Source: an uncultured Pseudomonadales bacterium (GTDB taxonomy: Bacteria > Pseudomonadota > Gammaproteobacteria > Pseudomonadales > CANNCY01). Taken from it: DNA of 64,000 nucleotides. The translations under genes and the position numbers were made by a program. Below, one piece after another: positions 49,316 through 56,709 of this stretch. The notes under the pieces are model-generated. The model searched no databases and was not told the DNA's origin. It was given only the letters and a program-made list of their open reading frames with translations. Numbering within the stretch: position 1 is the stretch's first letter; each line of letters starts with the position of its first letter. The DNA lies in assembly GCA_947503335.1 (NCBI GenBank), contig CANNCY010000002.1:124001-188000 (forward strand), written 5' to 3'.

Positions 49316-49603
49316 ATGTCTATATTTGTCGAATATCCATTCATAGCACTATTGATAGGTGCCGTTCTACTTGGCACATACTTTTATCTTAAGAGAACGA
49401 AAATTCTTATCAGCGCCGCAACACTTTGGTTAATCTATGGCGTCTATGAATTAATGATGCGTTCACCTTTAGGCTGCGCGCCAGAATGTAATATTCGTGT
49501 CGATCTATTGGTGATCTACCCTGTACTGCTTTTATCATTGCTACTTGCTAGCGGCCAAACTGCCTATTTACTGCTAAAACAGTCGCATCGATCTGGCAAG
49601 TAA
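49316..49603 (+). CDS. Small membrane protein of unknown function
   Basis: A 95-residue protein with three predicted helices (about 6-24, 30-45 and 62-87). Between the second and third is a short loop with two cysteines (GCAPECNIRVDLL). No known family is evident; similar small proteins are common in marine bacteria. It follows the FHA gene by 40 bases and may be co-transcribed. It is convergent with ubiX. Confidence 0.6.
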   Translation: MSIFVEYPFIALLIGAVLLGTYFYLKRTKILISAATLWLIYGVYELMMRSPLGCAPECNIRVDLLVIYPVLLLSLLLASGQTAYLLLKQSHRSGK

Positions 49604-49612
49604 CAACGCTTG

Positions 49613-50209
49613 CTACTCACCCCAGCGGCGAATAATTGGGTGATCGACACCGATATGATCTAACACACGCGCCACCATGAAATCGATCACGTCGTCTAAG
49701 CTCTGCGGTTTATAGTAAAAACCAGGGCTAGCAGGCATAACCACGGCCCCCATCTTAGTTAACTTAAGCATGTGCTCTAAGTGAATCTCTGACAGAGGTG
49801 CCTCGCGTGGAACCACAATCAATTTATTACGCTCTTTCAACGCAACATCGGCGCCGCGTTCAATCAGATTGTTACAGGTACCTAATGTGATCTTAGCCAA
49901 CGTGCCACCACTGCAGGGGCATACCACCATGACCTTTGGCGCACTGCCACCACTAGCCGCTGGTGCTAACCAGTCTTGCAAACCATAGACTGTTAGATTG
50001 GCAACCGACACATCAAACTCGCCCGCAAACCAATCAGCAAAGTCTTCGTCTGCCGCCGGCATAGTCAAATCGGTTTCTAATCGTGCTACTTCGCGTGCGG
50101 CCTGCGATATCAATAAATCGACCGACGCACCGCATTGCATCAAACACTGCAATAAGCGCAGGCCATATTGAATACCTGAAGCACCGGTGAAAGCTAACGT
50201 TACTCGCAT
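49613..50209 (-). CDS. ubiX: Flavin prenyltransferase UbiX
   Basis: Makes prenylated FMN, the cofactor of the ubiquinone-pathway decarboxylase UbiD. A 198-residue flavoprotein starting TGASGIQYGLRLLQ, then CPCSGGTLAKI, NNLIERGADV, RNKLIVVPREAPLSEIHLEHM and MPASPGFYY, all family motifs. Overlaps mpl by ten bases. Confidence 0.95.
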   Translation of the reverse strand: MRVTLAFTGASGIQYGLRLLQCLMQCGASVDLLISQAAREVARLETDLTMPAADEDFADWFAGEFDVSVANLTVYGLQDWLAPAASGGSAPKVMVVCPCSGGTLAKITLGTCNNLIERGADVALKERNKLIVVPREAPLSEIHLEHMLKLTKMGAVVMPASPGFYYKPQSLDDVIDFMVARVLDHIGVDHPIIRRWGE

Positions 50210-51576
50210 GCTGATAACCTATTTACTAGTCTTTGATGAATGCCGCCAAAGGCGCCGTTGCTCATGATCACGATCTCGACCTTATCATTACTTGCCGTAA
50301 CAAGGTCAATAAGATCGTTCTCTAGTTGGTCGATCGATGTCGTTAAATGTGCCGGTGAGCGAGTGGCCGAAACGACATCCTCGAGACTCCAATCCACTGA
50401 GTCTGGCTGATACCAATAAGATTCTGAAGCCTCATTAACAGAAGCCGCAAGGTTGGCGCGATGAACACCCATTCGCATTGTGTTAGATCGTGGCTCGATC
50501 ACTGCAATTAACTTTGCCGATTCGCCGAGGCGTTTGCGGGCACCTGCCAACGTGGTCGTAATGGCGGTGGGGTGATGGGCAAAGTCATCATAAAGCGCGA
50601 CACGATCATCGTTAAAGATCTGCTCCATGCGGCGTTTAACGCCACTAAAGTTGCACAACGCCTCAATCGCCACCGACACTGGTACACCCACGTTATGTGA
50701 CGCCGCTATGGCCGACATGCCATTAGCCACATTATGGTCGCCGGTTTGTAACCAGTTAACCCTGCCCTGTAACTCGCCCTTTAAGTAAACATCAAAGCTT
50801 GAGCCATCTTCTTGGTTAAGCCTATAGCCCCAATCGCTATTTGAGCCCTCGCCGATGGTGACAATATCGCTCCAACACCCCTTATCAAGAACCTCGTCAA
50901 TTAAAGGAGTATTAGCAGGCACGATCACCTGACCAATTTGAGGAACCGTACGAACCACATGATGAAACTGCTTTTGAATATCTTTGATCGAATCAAAGAT
51001 ATCAGCATGGTCGAATTCGAGATTGTTAATTACCAAGGTGCGCGGGCGATAATGGATAAACTTAGAACGCTTATCAAAGAATGCCGAATCGTATTCGTCT
51101 GCTTCAATAACAAAAAAAGGCGATTCACCCAACGCCGCGCTGGGAGCACCATTACTAGGCACGCCGCCGACGAGATAGCCCGGCTTCATGTCAGCGGCTT
51201 CTAGGATGGCCAAGGTCATTGTGGTTGTCGTGGTTTTACCATGGGTGCCCGATAGTGCGATCACCCATCTAGACTGAAGCACCTCCCGCGACAACCATTC
51301 TGGGCCTGAACAATAGGGGACCGCCGAATTAAGCAGGGCCTCTACAGCCAAATTACCCCGTGACATCGCGTTGCCGACAATCACCAAGTCGGGGTCTTGA
51401 TCTAAGAAATCTTCGTTATACCCCTGAGATAGCTCGATTCCTTGTTGTTCAAGCTGTGTACTCATTGGGGGATATACGTTGGCATCGCTACCTGTCACGC
51501 GATGACCCAATTGTTTTGCCAGTACTGCCAGGCTACCCATAAAGGTGCCGCAGATACCTAAAATGTGTATATGCAT
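50200..51576 (-). CDS. mpl: UDP-MurNAc:L-alanyl-gamma-D-glutamyl-meso-diaminopimelate ligase
   Basis: Recycles murein tripeptide by attaching it to UDP-MurNAc. A Mur-ligase of 458 residues (E. coli 457): HILGICGTFMGSLAVLA distinguishes it from MurC. Also present are the ATP loop GTHGKTTTTTM, FEADEYDSAFFDKRSKF and ALYDDFAHHPTAI. It follows UbiX in transcript order as its upstream neighbour and is divergent from the PFK gene. The 174-base intergenic region holds two short hairpins in the PFK leader. Confidence 0.95.
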   Translation of the reverse strand: MHIHILGICGTFMGSLAVLAKQLGHRVTGSDANVYPPMSTQLEQQGIELSQGYNEDFLDQDPDLVIVGNAMSRGNLAVEALLNSAVPYCSGPEWLSREVLQSRWVIALSGTHGKTTTTTMTLAILEAADMKPGYLVGGVPSNGAPSAALGESPFFVIEADEYDSAFFDKRSKFIHYRPRTLVINNLEFDHADIFDSIKDIQKQFHHVVRTVPQIGQVIVPANTPLIDEVLDKGCWSDIVTIGEGSNSDWGYRLNQEDGSSFDVYLKGELQGRVNWLQTGDHNVANGMSAIAASHNVGVPVSVAIEALCNFSGVKRRMEQIFNDDRVALYDDFAHHPTAITTTLAGARKRLGESAKLIAVIEPRSNTMRMGVHRANLAASVNEASESYWYQPDSVDWSLEDVVSATRSPAHLTTSIDQLENDLIDLVTASNDKVEIVIMSNGAFGGIHQRLVNRLSACE

Positions 51577-51677
51577 GGTTTGCCTCGTTAACCGCTAAAG
51601 CTTACCACCGTTGGCCAGATTCGCCCACATATTGCCAAAGAATTCGCAACGTCCTTCGCGTATGATTTATAGCTGTA

Positions 51678-51716
51678 GCCTCCGTTAAAGAGAGGCACAC
51701 GCCCACAACGATGGGC
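51678..51716 (+). promoter_or_regulatory. Two short hairpins in the leader of the PPi-PFK gene
   Basis: GCCTC (51678-51682) pairs with GAGGC (51692-51696), and GCCCA (51701-51705) pairs with TGGGC (51712-51716). Both are perfect 5-bp stems, placed about 35 bases before the ATG. They could be a structured 5' leader. They are short enough to be chance. Confidence 0.3.
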
Positions 51717-51750
51717 AGGCACTAGTGACAATCAAATTTAGAGACAGCAT

Positions 51751-53013
51751 ATGACCATTAAAAACGCCTTCTACGCACAGAGTGGAGGAGTTACAGCGGT
51801 AATCAATGCTAGCGCGTGCGGTGTAATTGAAGCCGCTCGCAAGCATTCCGACAAAATAGGTACCGTGTACGCAGGTAAGAACGGTATCTTAGGCGCACTG
51901 CGCGAAGAACTGATCGACACCAACGAGTTTAGCGACGAAACCATCGCCAAACTTAAACACACCCCTTCTGGCGCCTTTGGATCATGCCGCTACAAGTTAA
52001 AGTGCATTGACGAACAGCGCGAAGAATACGAGCGTTTGATCGAGGTATTTAAGGCCCACAACATCGGCTACTTCTTTTACAACGGCGGCGGTGACTCTGC
52101 CGACACCTGTTTAAAAGTAAGCCAGATCTCTGAAACCATGGGCTATCCGATTCAAGCAATTCATGTGCCCAAGACAGTCGATAACGATTTGCCCATCACC
52201 GACTGTTCACCAGGATTCGGAAGCGTCGCCAAATACATTGCCGTGTCTACCAAAGAAGCCAGCATGGATATCGCATCGATGTGCGATACCTCTACCAAAG
52301 TATTCATTCTTGAAGTGATGGGTCGCCATGCCGGTTGGATTGCAGCCGCCGGCGGTCTTGCTGCCAACGAAGAAGGTGACGCGCCACACATTATTTTGTT
52401 CCCAGAAGTGCCGTTCGATAAAGCTGCATTCTTAGCAAAAGTAAAAGAGTCTGTAGAAAAGTATGGCTACTGCTCTATTGTTGCTTCAGAGGGTGCTCAA
52501 CTAGCTGACGGCTCGCTAATTTCTGGGTCTGAGCACGTTGTAGATGCCTTTGGCCACAAACAGCTAGGTGGTGTTGCTCCTTATTTGGCAAGCATCATTA
52601 AAGCTGAGCACGGCTACAAGTATCACTGGGCACTTGCAGATTATCTGCAACGCGCTGCACGCCATATTGCTTCAAAAACCGATGTTGACCACGCCTATGC
52701 AAGCGGTGCGGCGGCTGTAGAGTTCGCTCTAGAAGGCGATAACGCCGTGATGGCTGCGATTACCCGCAAAGATACAAAAGACTATCAGTGGCACATCACC
52801 AAAGCTGATCTGTCGCAGGTTGCAAACGTTGAAAAGATGATGCCTACGCACTACATCAGCGACGATGGCTGGGGTATTACTGACGCGTGTCGCGAATATC
52901 TATTGCCACTGATTCAGGGCGAGGATTATCCTCCGTACGAAAATGGCATGCCGGTTTACGCAAAAATTGAAAAGCGTTTAATCGACAAAAAACTACCTCA
53001 TTTTGAGGCATAA
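51751..53013 (+). CDS. pfp: 6-phosphofructokinase, PPi-dependent type
   Basis: Phosphorylates fructose 6-phosphate reversibly, by motif with pyrophosphate as donor. 420 residues. NGGGDSADT (112-116 region) has Asp where ATP enzymes have Gly104. PKTVDNDLPITDCSPGFGS has Lys141 where ATP enzymes have Gly124. Both exchanges are the standard markers for PPi use. MGRHAGWIAAAGGLA and the GGVAPYLA stretch complete the family pattern. A separate ATP-PFK is not in the window. A family I PPase, which would remove its co-substrate, is 1.3 kb on. Confidence 0.87.
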   Translation: MTIKNAFYAQSGGVTAVINASACGVIEAARKHSDKIGTVYAGKNGILGALREELIDTNEFSDETIAKLKHTPSGAFGSCRYKLKCIDEQREEYERLIEVFKAHNIGYFFYNGGGDSADTCLKVSQISETMGYPIQAIHVPKTVDNDLPITDCSPGFGSVAKYIAVSTKEASMDIASMCDTSTKVFILEVMGRHAGWIAAAGGLAANEEGDAPHIILFPEVPFDKAAFLAKVKESVEKYGYCSIVASEGAQLADGSLISGSEHVVDAFGHKQLGGVAPYLASIIKAEHGYKYHWALADYLQRAARHIASKTDVDHAYASGAAAVEFALEGDNAVMAAITRKDTKDYQWHITKADLSQVANVEKMMPTHYISDDGWGITDACREYLLPLIQGEDYPPYENGMPVYAKIEKRLIDKKLPHFEA

Positions 53014-53035
53014 ACAAGACTAGGAGTTACCAACA

Positions 53036-53848
53036 TTGAGCACCAAAACCCTTCAGGGCGTTAAACATCTCGTAGCCGTTGCCTCGGGCAAGGGCGGTGT
53101 TGGTAAATCGACAGTTACTGCAAACCTTGCCGCGGCGCTTACTCGCCAAGGCAAGCGTGTTGGCATTTTAGATGCCGATATCTACGGCCCAAGCCAAGCA
53201 ATGATGCTTGGCATCAAAGCCGGAACTCGCCCAGAAATCATTGGCGAGAAGCAAATGAAGCCGCTTACCGCGCAGGGTATTCAAATGAACTCGATGGCAC
53301 TGCTTGCCACCGATGACACCCCTATGGTTTGGCGAGGCCCTATGGCTAGTGGGGCATTGCAACAGCTTCTATTTAGCACTGTTTGGGATGACGTCGATAT
53401 TCTATTGATCGACATGCCACCAGGCACCGGTGATATTCATTTAACGTTGACCCAAGCAGCCCCCCTTGATGGTGCTGTTGTTGTTACTACCCCTCAAGAC
53501 ATTGCCTTAATTGATGCGCGTAAGGGCATCGAGATGTTTAAAAAGGTATCTGTACCCATCTTGGGTCTAGTCGAAAACATGGCATACTATCAATGCCCTA
53601 GCTGTGGCAACAAAGACGCTATCTTTGGCGAGGGTGCGGGCAAACGCTTAGCAGAAGTAGCTAGCGCACCATTACTGGCTCAGATCCCATTAAATCGTCA
53701 AGTACAAGAACGCGCTGACCAGGGTGAGCCCATCGCCTTTGATGACAGCTTACTCAACGACGTTTATGGTCAAGCAGCCGCACAGCTGATTAATCAACTC
53801 GCGGGCGAGCCTGAACAAACTGCGTCTATTTCGTTTTCTGACGACTGA
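53036..53848 (+). CDS. Mrp/ApbC-type iron-sulfur cluster carrier ATPase
   Basis: A P-loop ATPase of 270 residues that carries 4Fe-4S clusters to target enzymes. GKGGVGKST lies at residues 18-26. The Cys187-x-x-Cys190 motif (CPSC) of the cluster-binding dimer is present, and RGPMASGALQQLL and DMPPGTGDIHLTL are family signatures. It lacks the N-terminal MIP18 domain of E. coli Mrp (369), as many shorter Mrp proteins do. TTG start with AGGAG nine bases upstream. The DUF971 gene follows. Confidence 0.93.
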   Translation: MSTKTLQGVKHLVAVASGKGGVGKSTVTANLAAALTRQGKRVGILDADIYGPSQAMMLGIKAGTRPEIIGEKQMKPLTAQGIQMNSMALLATDDTPMVWRGPMASGALQQLLFSTVWDDVDILLIDMPPGTGDIHLTLTQAAPLDGAVVVTTPQDIALIDARKGIEMFKKVSVPILGLVENMAYYQCPSCGNKDAIFGEGAGKRLAEVASAPLLAQIPLNRQVQERADQGEPIAFDDSLLNDVYGQAAAQLINQLAGEPEQTASISFSDD

Positions 53849-53853
53849 TACTG

Positions 53854-54240
53854 ATGAAGCCCACCAACCTTCAGTTCAAGCGCAAAAGCCGCCTGCTCGC
53901 CATTACCTGGCCCGATGGCGATTTTGAACTATCATTCGAGTTTCTGCGGGTTCACTCGCCCTCAGCTGAGGTCAAAGGCCATGGCGGTATTGGCGGCCAA
54001 TTACCCTTTGGCAAGCAAGACGTCAACGTTGAGAAAGCCGAGCCAGCAGGCAACTACGGTATACGTATCTACTTTGACGACGGCCATAACAGCGGTATCT
54101 ATAGCTTCGACACGCTGCACGAACTAGCTCACAATCAAGAGGAGCTTTGGCAGCACTACGTAGAACAACTGCACGAAAAAGGCCTTGCTCGCGCCCCCGA
54201 AAGCCAAGTAGTCACACTGTTTTCGCCCAAAGGCACATAG
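53854..54240 (+). CDS. DUF971 (gamma-butyrobetaine hydroxylase N-terminal-like) protein
   Basis: A 128-residue protein matching the domain found at the N-terminus of gamma-butyrobetaine hydroxylases and as a free-standing DUF971 protein: LEL-like SFEFLRVHSPSAEV, then ADGSGNYGIRIYFDDGHNSGIYSFDTLHEL-like region and terminal basic residues. The fold binds zinc in homologues, although the Cys/His set is not obvious here. DUF971 genes are often next to mrp, which suggests a link to Fe-S or cofactor work. Confidence 0.85.
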   Translation: MKPTNLQFKRKSRLLAITWPDGDFELSFEFLRVHSPSAEVKGHGGIGGQLPFGKQDVNVEKAEPAGNYGIRIYFDDGHNSGIYSFDTLHELAHNQEELWQHYVEQLHEKGLARAPESQVVTLFSPKGT

Positions 54241-54314
54241 CTGAACCGGCGCTCAAGTGGTAAAATCGGTCAGATAACACAGTTTTTTTAAGTTAATTGA
54301 TTGCGAGATTACCA

Positions 54315-54845
54315 ATGAGCTACAGCAAAATCCCTGCGGGCAAAGATCTTCCAAACGACATCTACGTTGCTATCGAGATCCCAGCGAACCACGATCCTAT
54401 CAAATACGAGATCGACAAAGACGCTGACTGCCTAATGGTTGACCGCTTCATGGCAACCCCAATGTTCTACCCTGCGAACTACGGCTACATCAACGAAACC
54501 CTTTCTGAAGATGGCGACCCACTAGACGTACTAGTAGTGACTCCATACCCAGTTGCACCAGGTTCTGTTGTTCGTGCTCGCCCTGTAGGCATTCTAAACA
54601 TGAGCGACGAAGCAGGCCAAGACGCTAAGTTACTGGCTGTACCACACAGCAAACTAACTGCGCTTTACGACGATGTACAAGAGTATAGCGACCTGCCTGA
54701 GCTATTGATCAAGCAGATCGAGCACTTTTTCGAGAACTACAAAGATCTTGAAAAAGGTAAGTGGGTTAAGGTTGATGGTTGGGCTGACGCTGATGCAGCA
54801 CGCGCTGAGATTTTGAAGTCTCGCGAAGCTTACCTGAAGGGTTAA
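54315..54845 (+). CDS. ppa: Inorganic pyrophosphatase, family I
   Basis: The cytoplasmic Mg-dependent enzyme that removes pyrophosphate from biosynthesis. [12 protein letters not shown] is the signature with three metal-binding aspartates. [15 protein letters not shown] and the [12 protein letters not shown] region complete the active site. 176 residues from the ATG at 54315, equal in length to E. coli Ppa. An intrinsic terminator follows. Confidence 0.96.
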   Translation: MSYSKIPAGKDLPNDIYVAIEIPANHDPIKYEIDKDADCLMVDRFMATPMFYPANYGYINETLSEDGDPLDVLVVTPYPVAPGSVVRARPVGILNMSDEAGQDAKLLAVPHSKLTALYDDVQEYSDLPELLIKQIEHFFENYKDLEKGKWVKVDGWADADAARAEILKSREAYLKG

Positions 54846-54877
54846 TCCCACCCTGTTCGCTAAACGCTGAAAGAAAT

Positions 54878-54907
54878 AAAAAGGCCGCTATCATAGCGGC
54901 CTTTTTT
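54878..54907. terminator. Intrinsic terminator after ppa
   Basis: AAAAAGGCCGCTAT and ATAGCGGCCTTTTTT form a nearly perfect hairpin flanked by A- and T-runs, so it can serve ppa and the convergent gene. Confidence 0.85.
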
Positions 54908-54925
54908 GTATCCTAGAAAGGATCA

Positions 54926-55471
54926 CTATTTAGGTTCAAGTGTTGGCGGTGGCGGCTCCTCACCTAAAGGCTCGACACTCATGTCACCAAAATCAAACTC
55001 GCGCTCTACAAAAGTCTTGGGCTCTGGATCAATGTTTTCACCCGCTTCGGCAACAGCAAAGTCTGGCACATCACCTTGGTACGCTGTATCTTTAGCGCGC
55101 TCGTGAGGCTCAAGCACCGCAGTGCCTTCTGGCGCTAGATCTAGACCTGCTTCGACCGAGGCCGACGCGCCACTTTGACCTTCGCCTGCTGGCTCAGAGG
55201 GTTGCTGAACCTCTGCAACCGGCTCAGCGGCTTGTGCCGGCGCCTCACCGGCAACGACGTTTAAAACAGCACCCGCTTTTTTGAACGCCTGCACAAAACG
55301 CTTAGCATCGCCTAAATCGGCATTTCGTTTGATAATGGTAGATTTAACGAACAGTGCCGCAGCTCGCTCAGGCGTTAACTTAAGCATCTTGGCTAGGTTT
55401 TGTTGAACTTGTGGCTGGCTAAACTCGCCGGTCAACTCGCCCTTGAACTGTAAATCGATCTGATCACTCAT
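54926..55471 (-). CDS. Acidic, Pro/Ala-rich protein with N-terminal conserved domain
   Basis: 181 residues. The first 75 (LQFKGELTGEFSQPQVQQNLAKMLKLTPERAAALFVKSTI and KRNADLGDAKRFVQAFKKAGAVL) form a compact alpha/beta module. I have seen such modules at the N-terminus of uncharacterised gammaproteobacterial membrane proteins, but I cannot name a family. The remaining 100 residues are low complexity, rich in Ala, Pro and Glu, ending in PPPPTLEPK. No membrane helix or signal peptide is visible. It overlaps the next gene upstream by eight bases and probably is translated with it. Confidence 0.75.
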   Translation of the reverse strand: MSDQIDLQFKGELTGEFSQPQVQQNLAKMLKLTPERAAALFVKSTIIKRNADLGDAKRFVQAFKKAGAVLNVVAGEAPAQAAEPVAEVQQPSEPAGEGQSGASASVEAGLDLAPEGTAVLEPHERAKDTAYQGDVPDFAVAEAGENIDPEPKTFVEREFDFGDMSVEPLGEEPPPPTLEPK

Positions 55472-56690
55472 AAGCTGCTCCCTTACCCTGATTAGCGGTC
55501 AGCGCCACCAATGCCACCGCTGATAACCCTAACCATGCTAGCGCAAACCAAAACTGTGGCGATATTGAGTACAAACCATACACCGCTAATAACGACATCG
55601 GCAAGCGCACTGCTTCGTAGATTAAAGCCAAAGGCTCGCCCTGTAACAACTTAGCCGAGGTTACCAACGGCACACTAACCACTAGCCACATTAACATCAC
55701 CTGATGATAGGGCGCGCTGGTATAGGTTGACGTGAACCAAGTACCTAGCCCCATAGCCACTACCAATTGAATCAACGTATAGACCTTTAAACCGTTCGTA
55801 GATTCTGGATTAAAGGCAACGAAATTATCTAAGTCTGTTTTACGAATAGGATTTGCAATCTCTTGGTCAGCCGGGCGCCAGCCTGTTGGCTTAAACCAGA
55901 TAGTCAACTTGTCTCGCCAACGTTTCGCTCTAATAGCGTCGAGTAATAAAGACCACCAAACCTGAATATTAGCTGCGAACGGGCTAAAGTTATTGAGCGA
56001 GCGACGCACGCCATAGATGGTTTCAACGCCAGGTAATTCGGGCTGAAATGTACCAAAGAGGCGGTCCCAAATAATAAAAACTCCACCATGATTCTTATCA
56101 ATGTATTCGGGATTTTGGCCATGATGTACGCGATGATTAGAAGGAGTAACAAAAACCCACTCCATCCAACCTAGGGTATTTATATGACGAGTATGTACCC
56201 AATACTGATAAATTAGGTTTAGAGCACCTACAGTAGCGATCGCCTCAATCGGTACGCCCCACATGTATAAAGGCACATAAAAGATAACGTTAAACCCACC
56301 TGAACTAGTTTGCCTTAAGGCGGTAGTCAGGTTGTATTCTTCGCTCTGATGATGAATTGAATGCGCGGCCCAAAACAAGTTTATTTCGTGCCCAGCTCGA
56401 TGAGCAAAGTAGTAGCATAAGTCGTAAGCAACAAATAGTACTATCCAAGAACCCAGCCCCATTTCATAACCGGGTTGCCACTGCCAACCGTTAAAAATTT
56501 GAGTGTAAAGCCAACCGCCAGCACCGATGAATAAGAGTTTGGTAGAAAGGCTCCACGTACCCAAGGCCAGCGACCCAAAAGCATCGTTGTAACGAACAAA
56601 CCCCGCTTTTCTTCGACGATCAACGTAGATTTCAATAAAAATCAGTAAGAAGAAAAACGGTATTGCAGCGAGAATTATCGTATCAGCCAT
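55464..56690 (-). CDS. Sterol desaturase/fatty acid hydroxylase-superfamily membrane protein
   Basis: A 408-residue integral membrane protein of the di-iron hydroxylase superfamily. The histidine boxes are HRAGH, HSIHH and HRVHH (with HTRHIN between), the eight-His set that holds two irons. About four helices flank them and two or three more follow, where the alkylglycerol monooxygenase-type members end. The substrate (a lipid, sterol or ether lipid) is unknown. A short tandem repeat lies directly upstream, with no clear ribosome-binding site. The ATG at 56690 is preferred to a TTG three bases earlier. Confidence 0.87.
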   Translation of the reverse strand: MADTIILAAIPFFFLLIFIEIYVDRRRKAGFVRYNDAFGSLALGTWSLSTKLLFIGAGGWLYTQIFNGWQWQPGYEMGLGSWIVLFVAYDLCYYFAHRAGHEINLFWAAHSIHHQSEEYNLTTALRQTSSGGFNVIFYVPLYMWGVPIEAIATVGALNLIYQYWVHTRHINTLGWMEWVFVTPSNHRVHHGQNPEYIDKNHGGVFIIWDRLFGTFQPELPGVETIYGVRRSLNNFSPFAANIQVWWSLLLDAIRAKRWRDKLTIWFKPTGWRPADQEIANPIRKTDLDNFVAFNPESTNGLKVYTLIQLVVAMGLGTWFTSTYTSAPYHQVMLMWLVVSVPLVTSAKLLQGEPLALIYEAVRLPMSLLAVYGLYSISPQFWFALAWLGLSAVALVALTANQGKGAAYE

Positions 56691-56709
56691 CAACTATCAA
56701 CTATCAACT
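56691..56709. repeat. Short tandem repeat (CAACTAT units)
   Basis: Two perfect copies of CAACTAT and the start of a third lie between the GGDEF/EAL stop and the desaturase start. On the coding strand this reads TTGATAG repeated up to TTGATGG, and the ATG of the downstream gene falls at the repeat edge. It could mutate in copy number. Confidence 0.5.
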
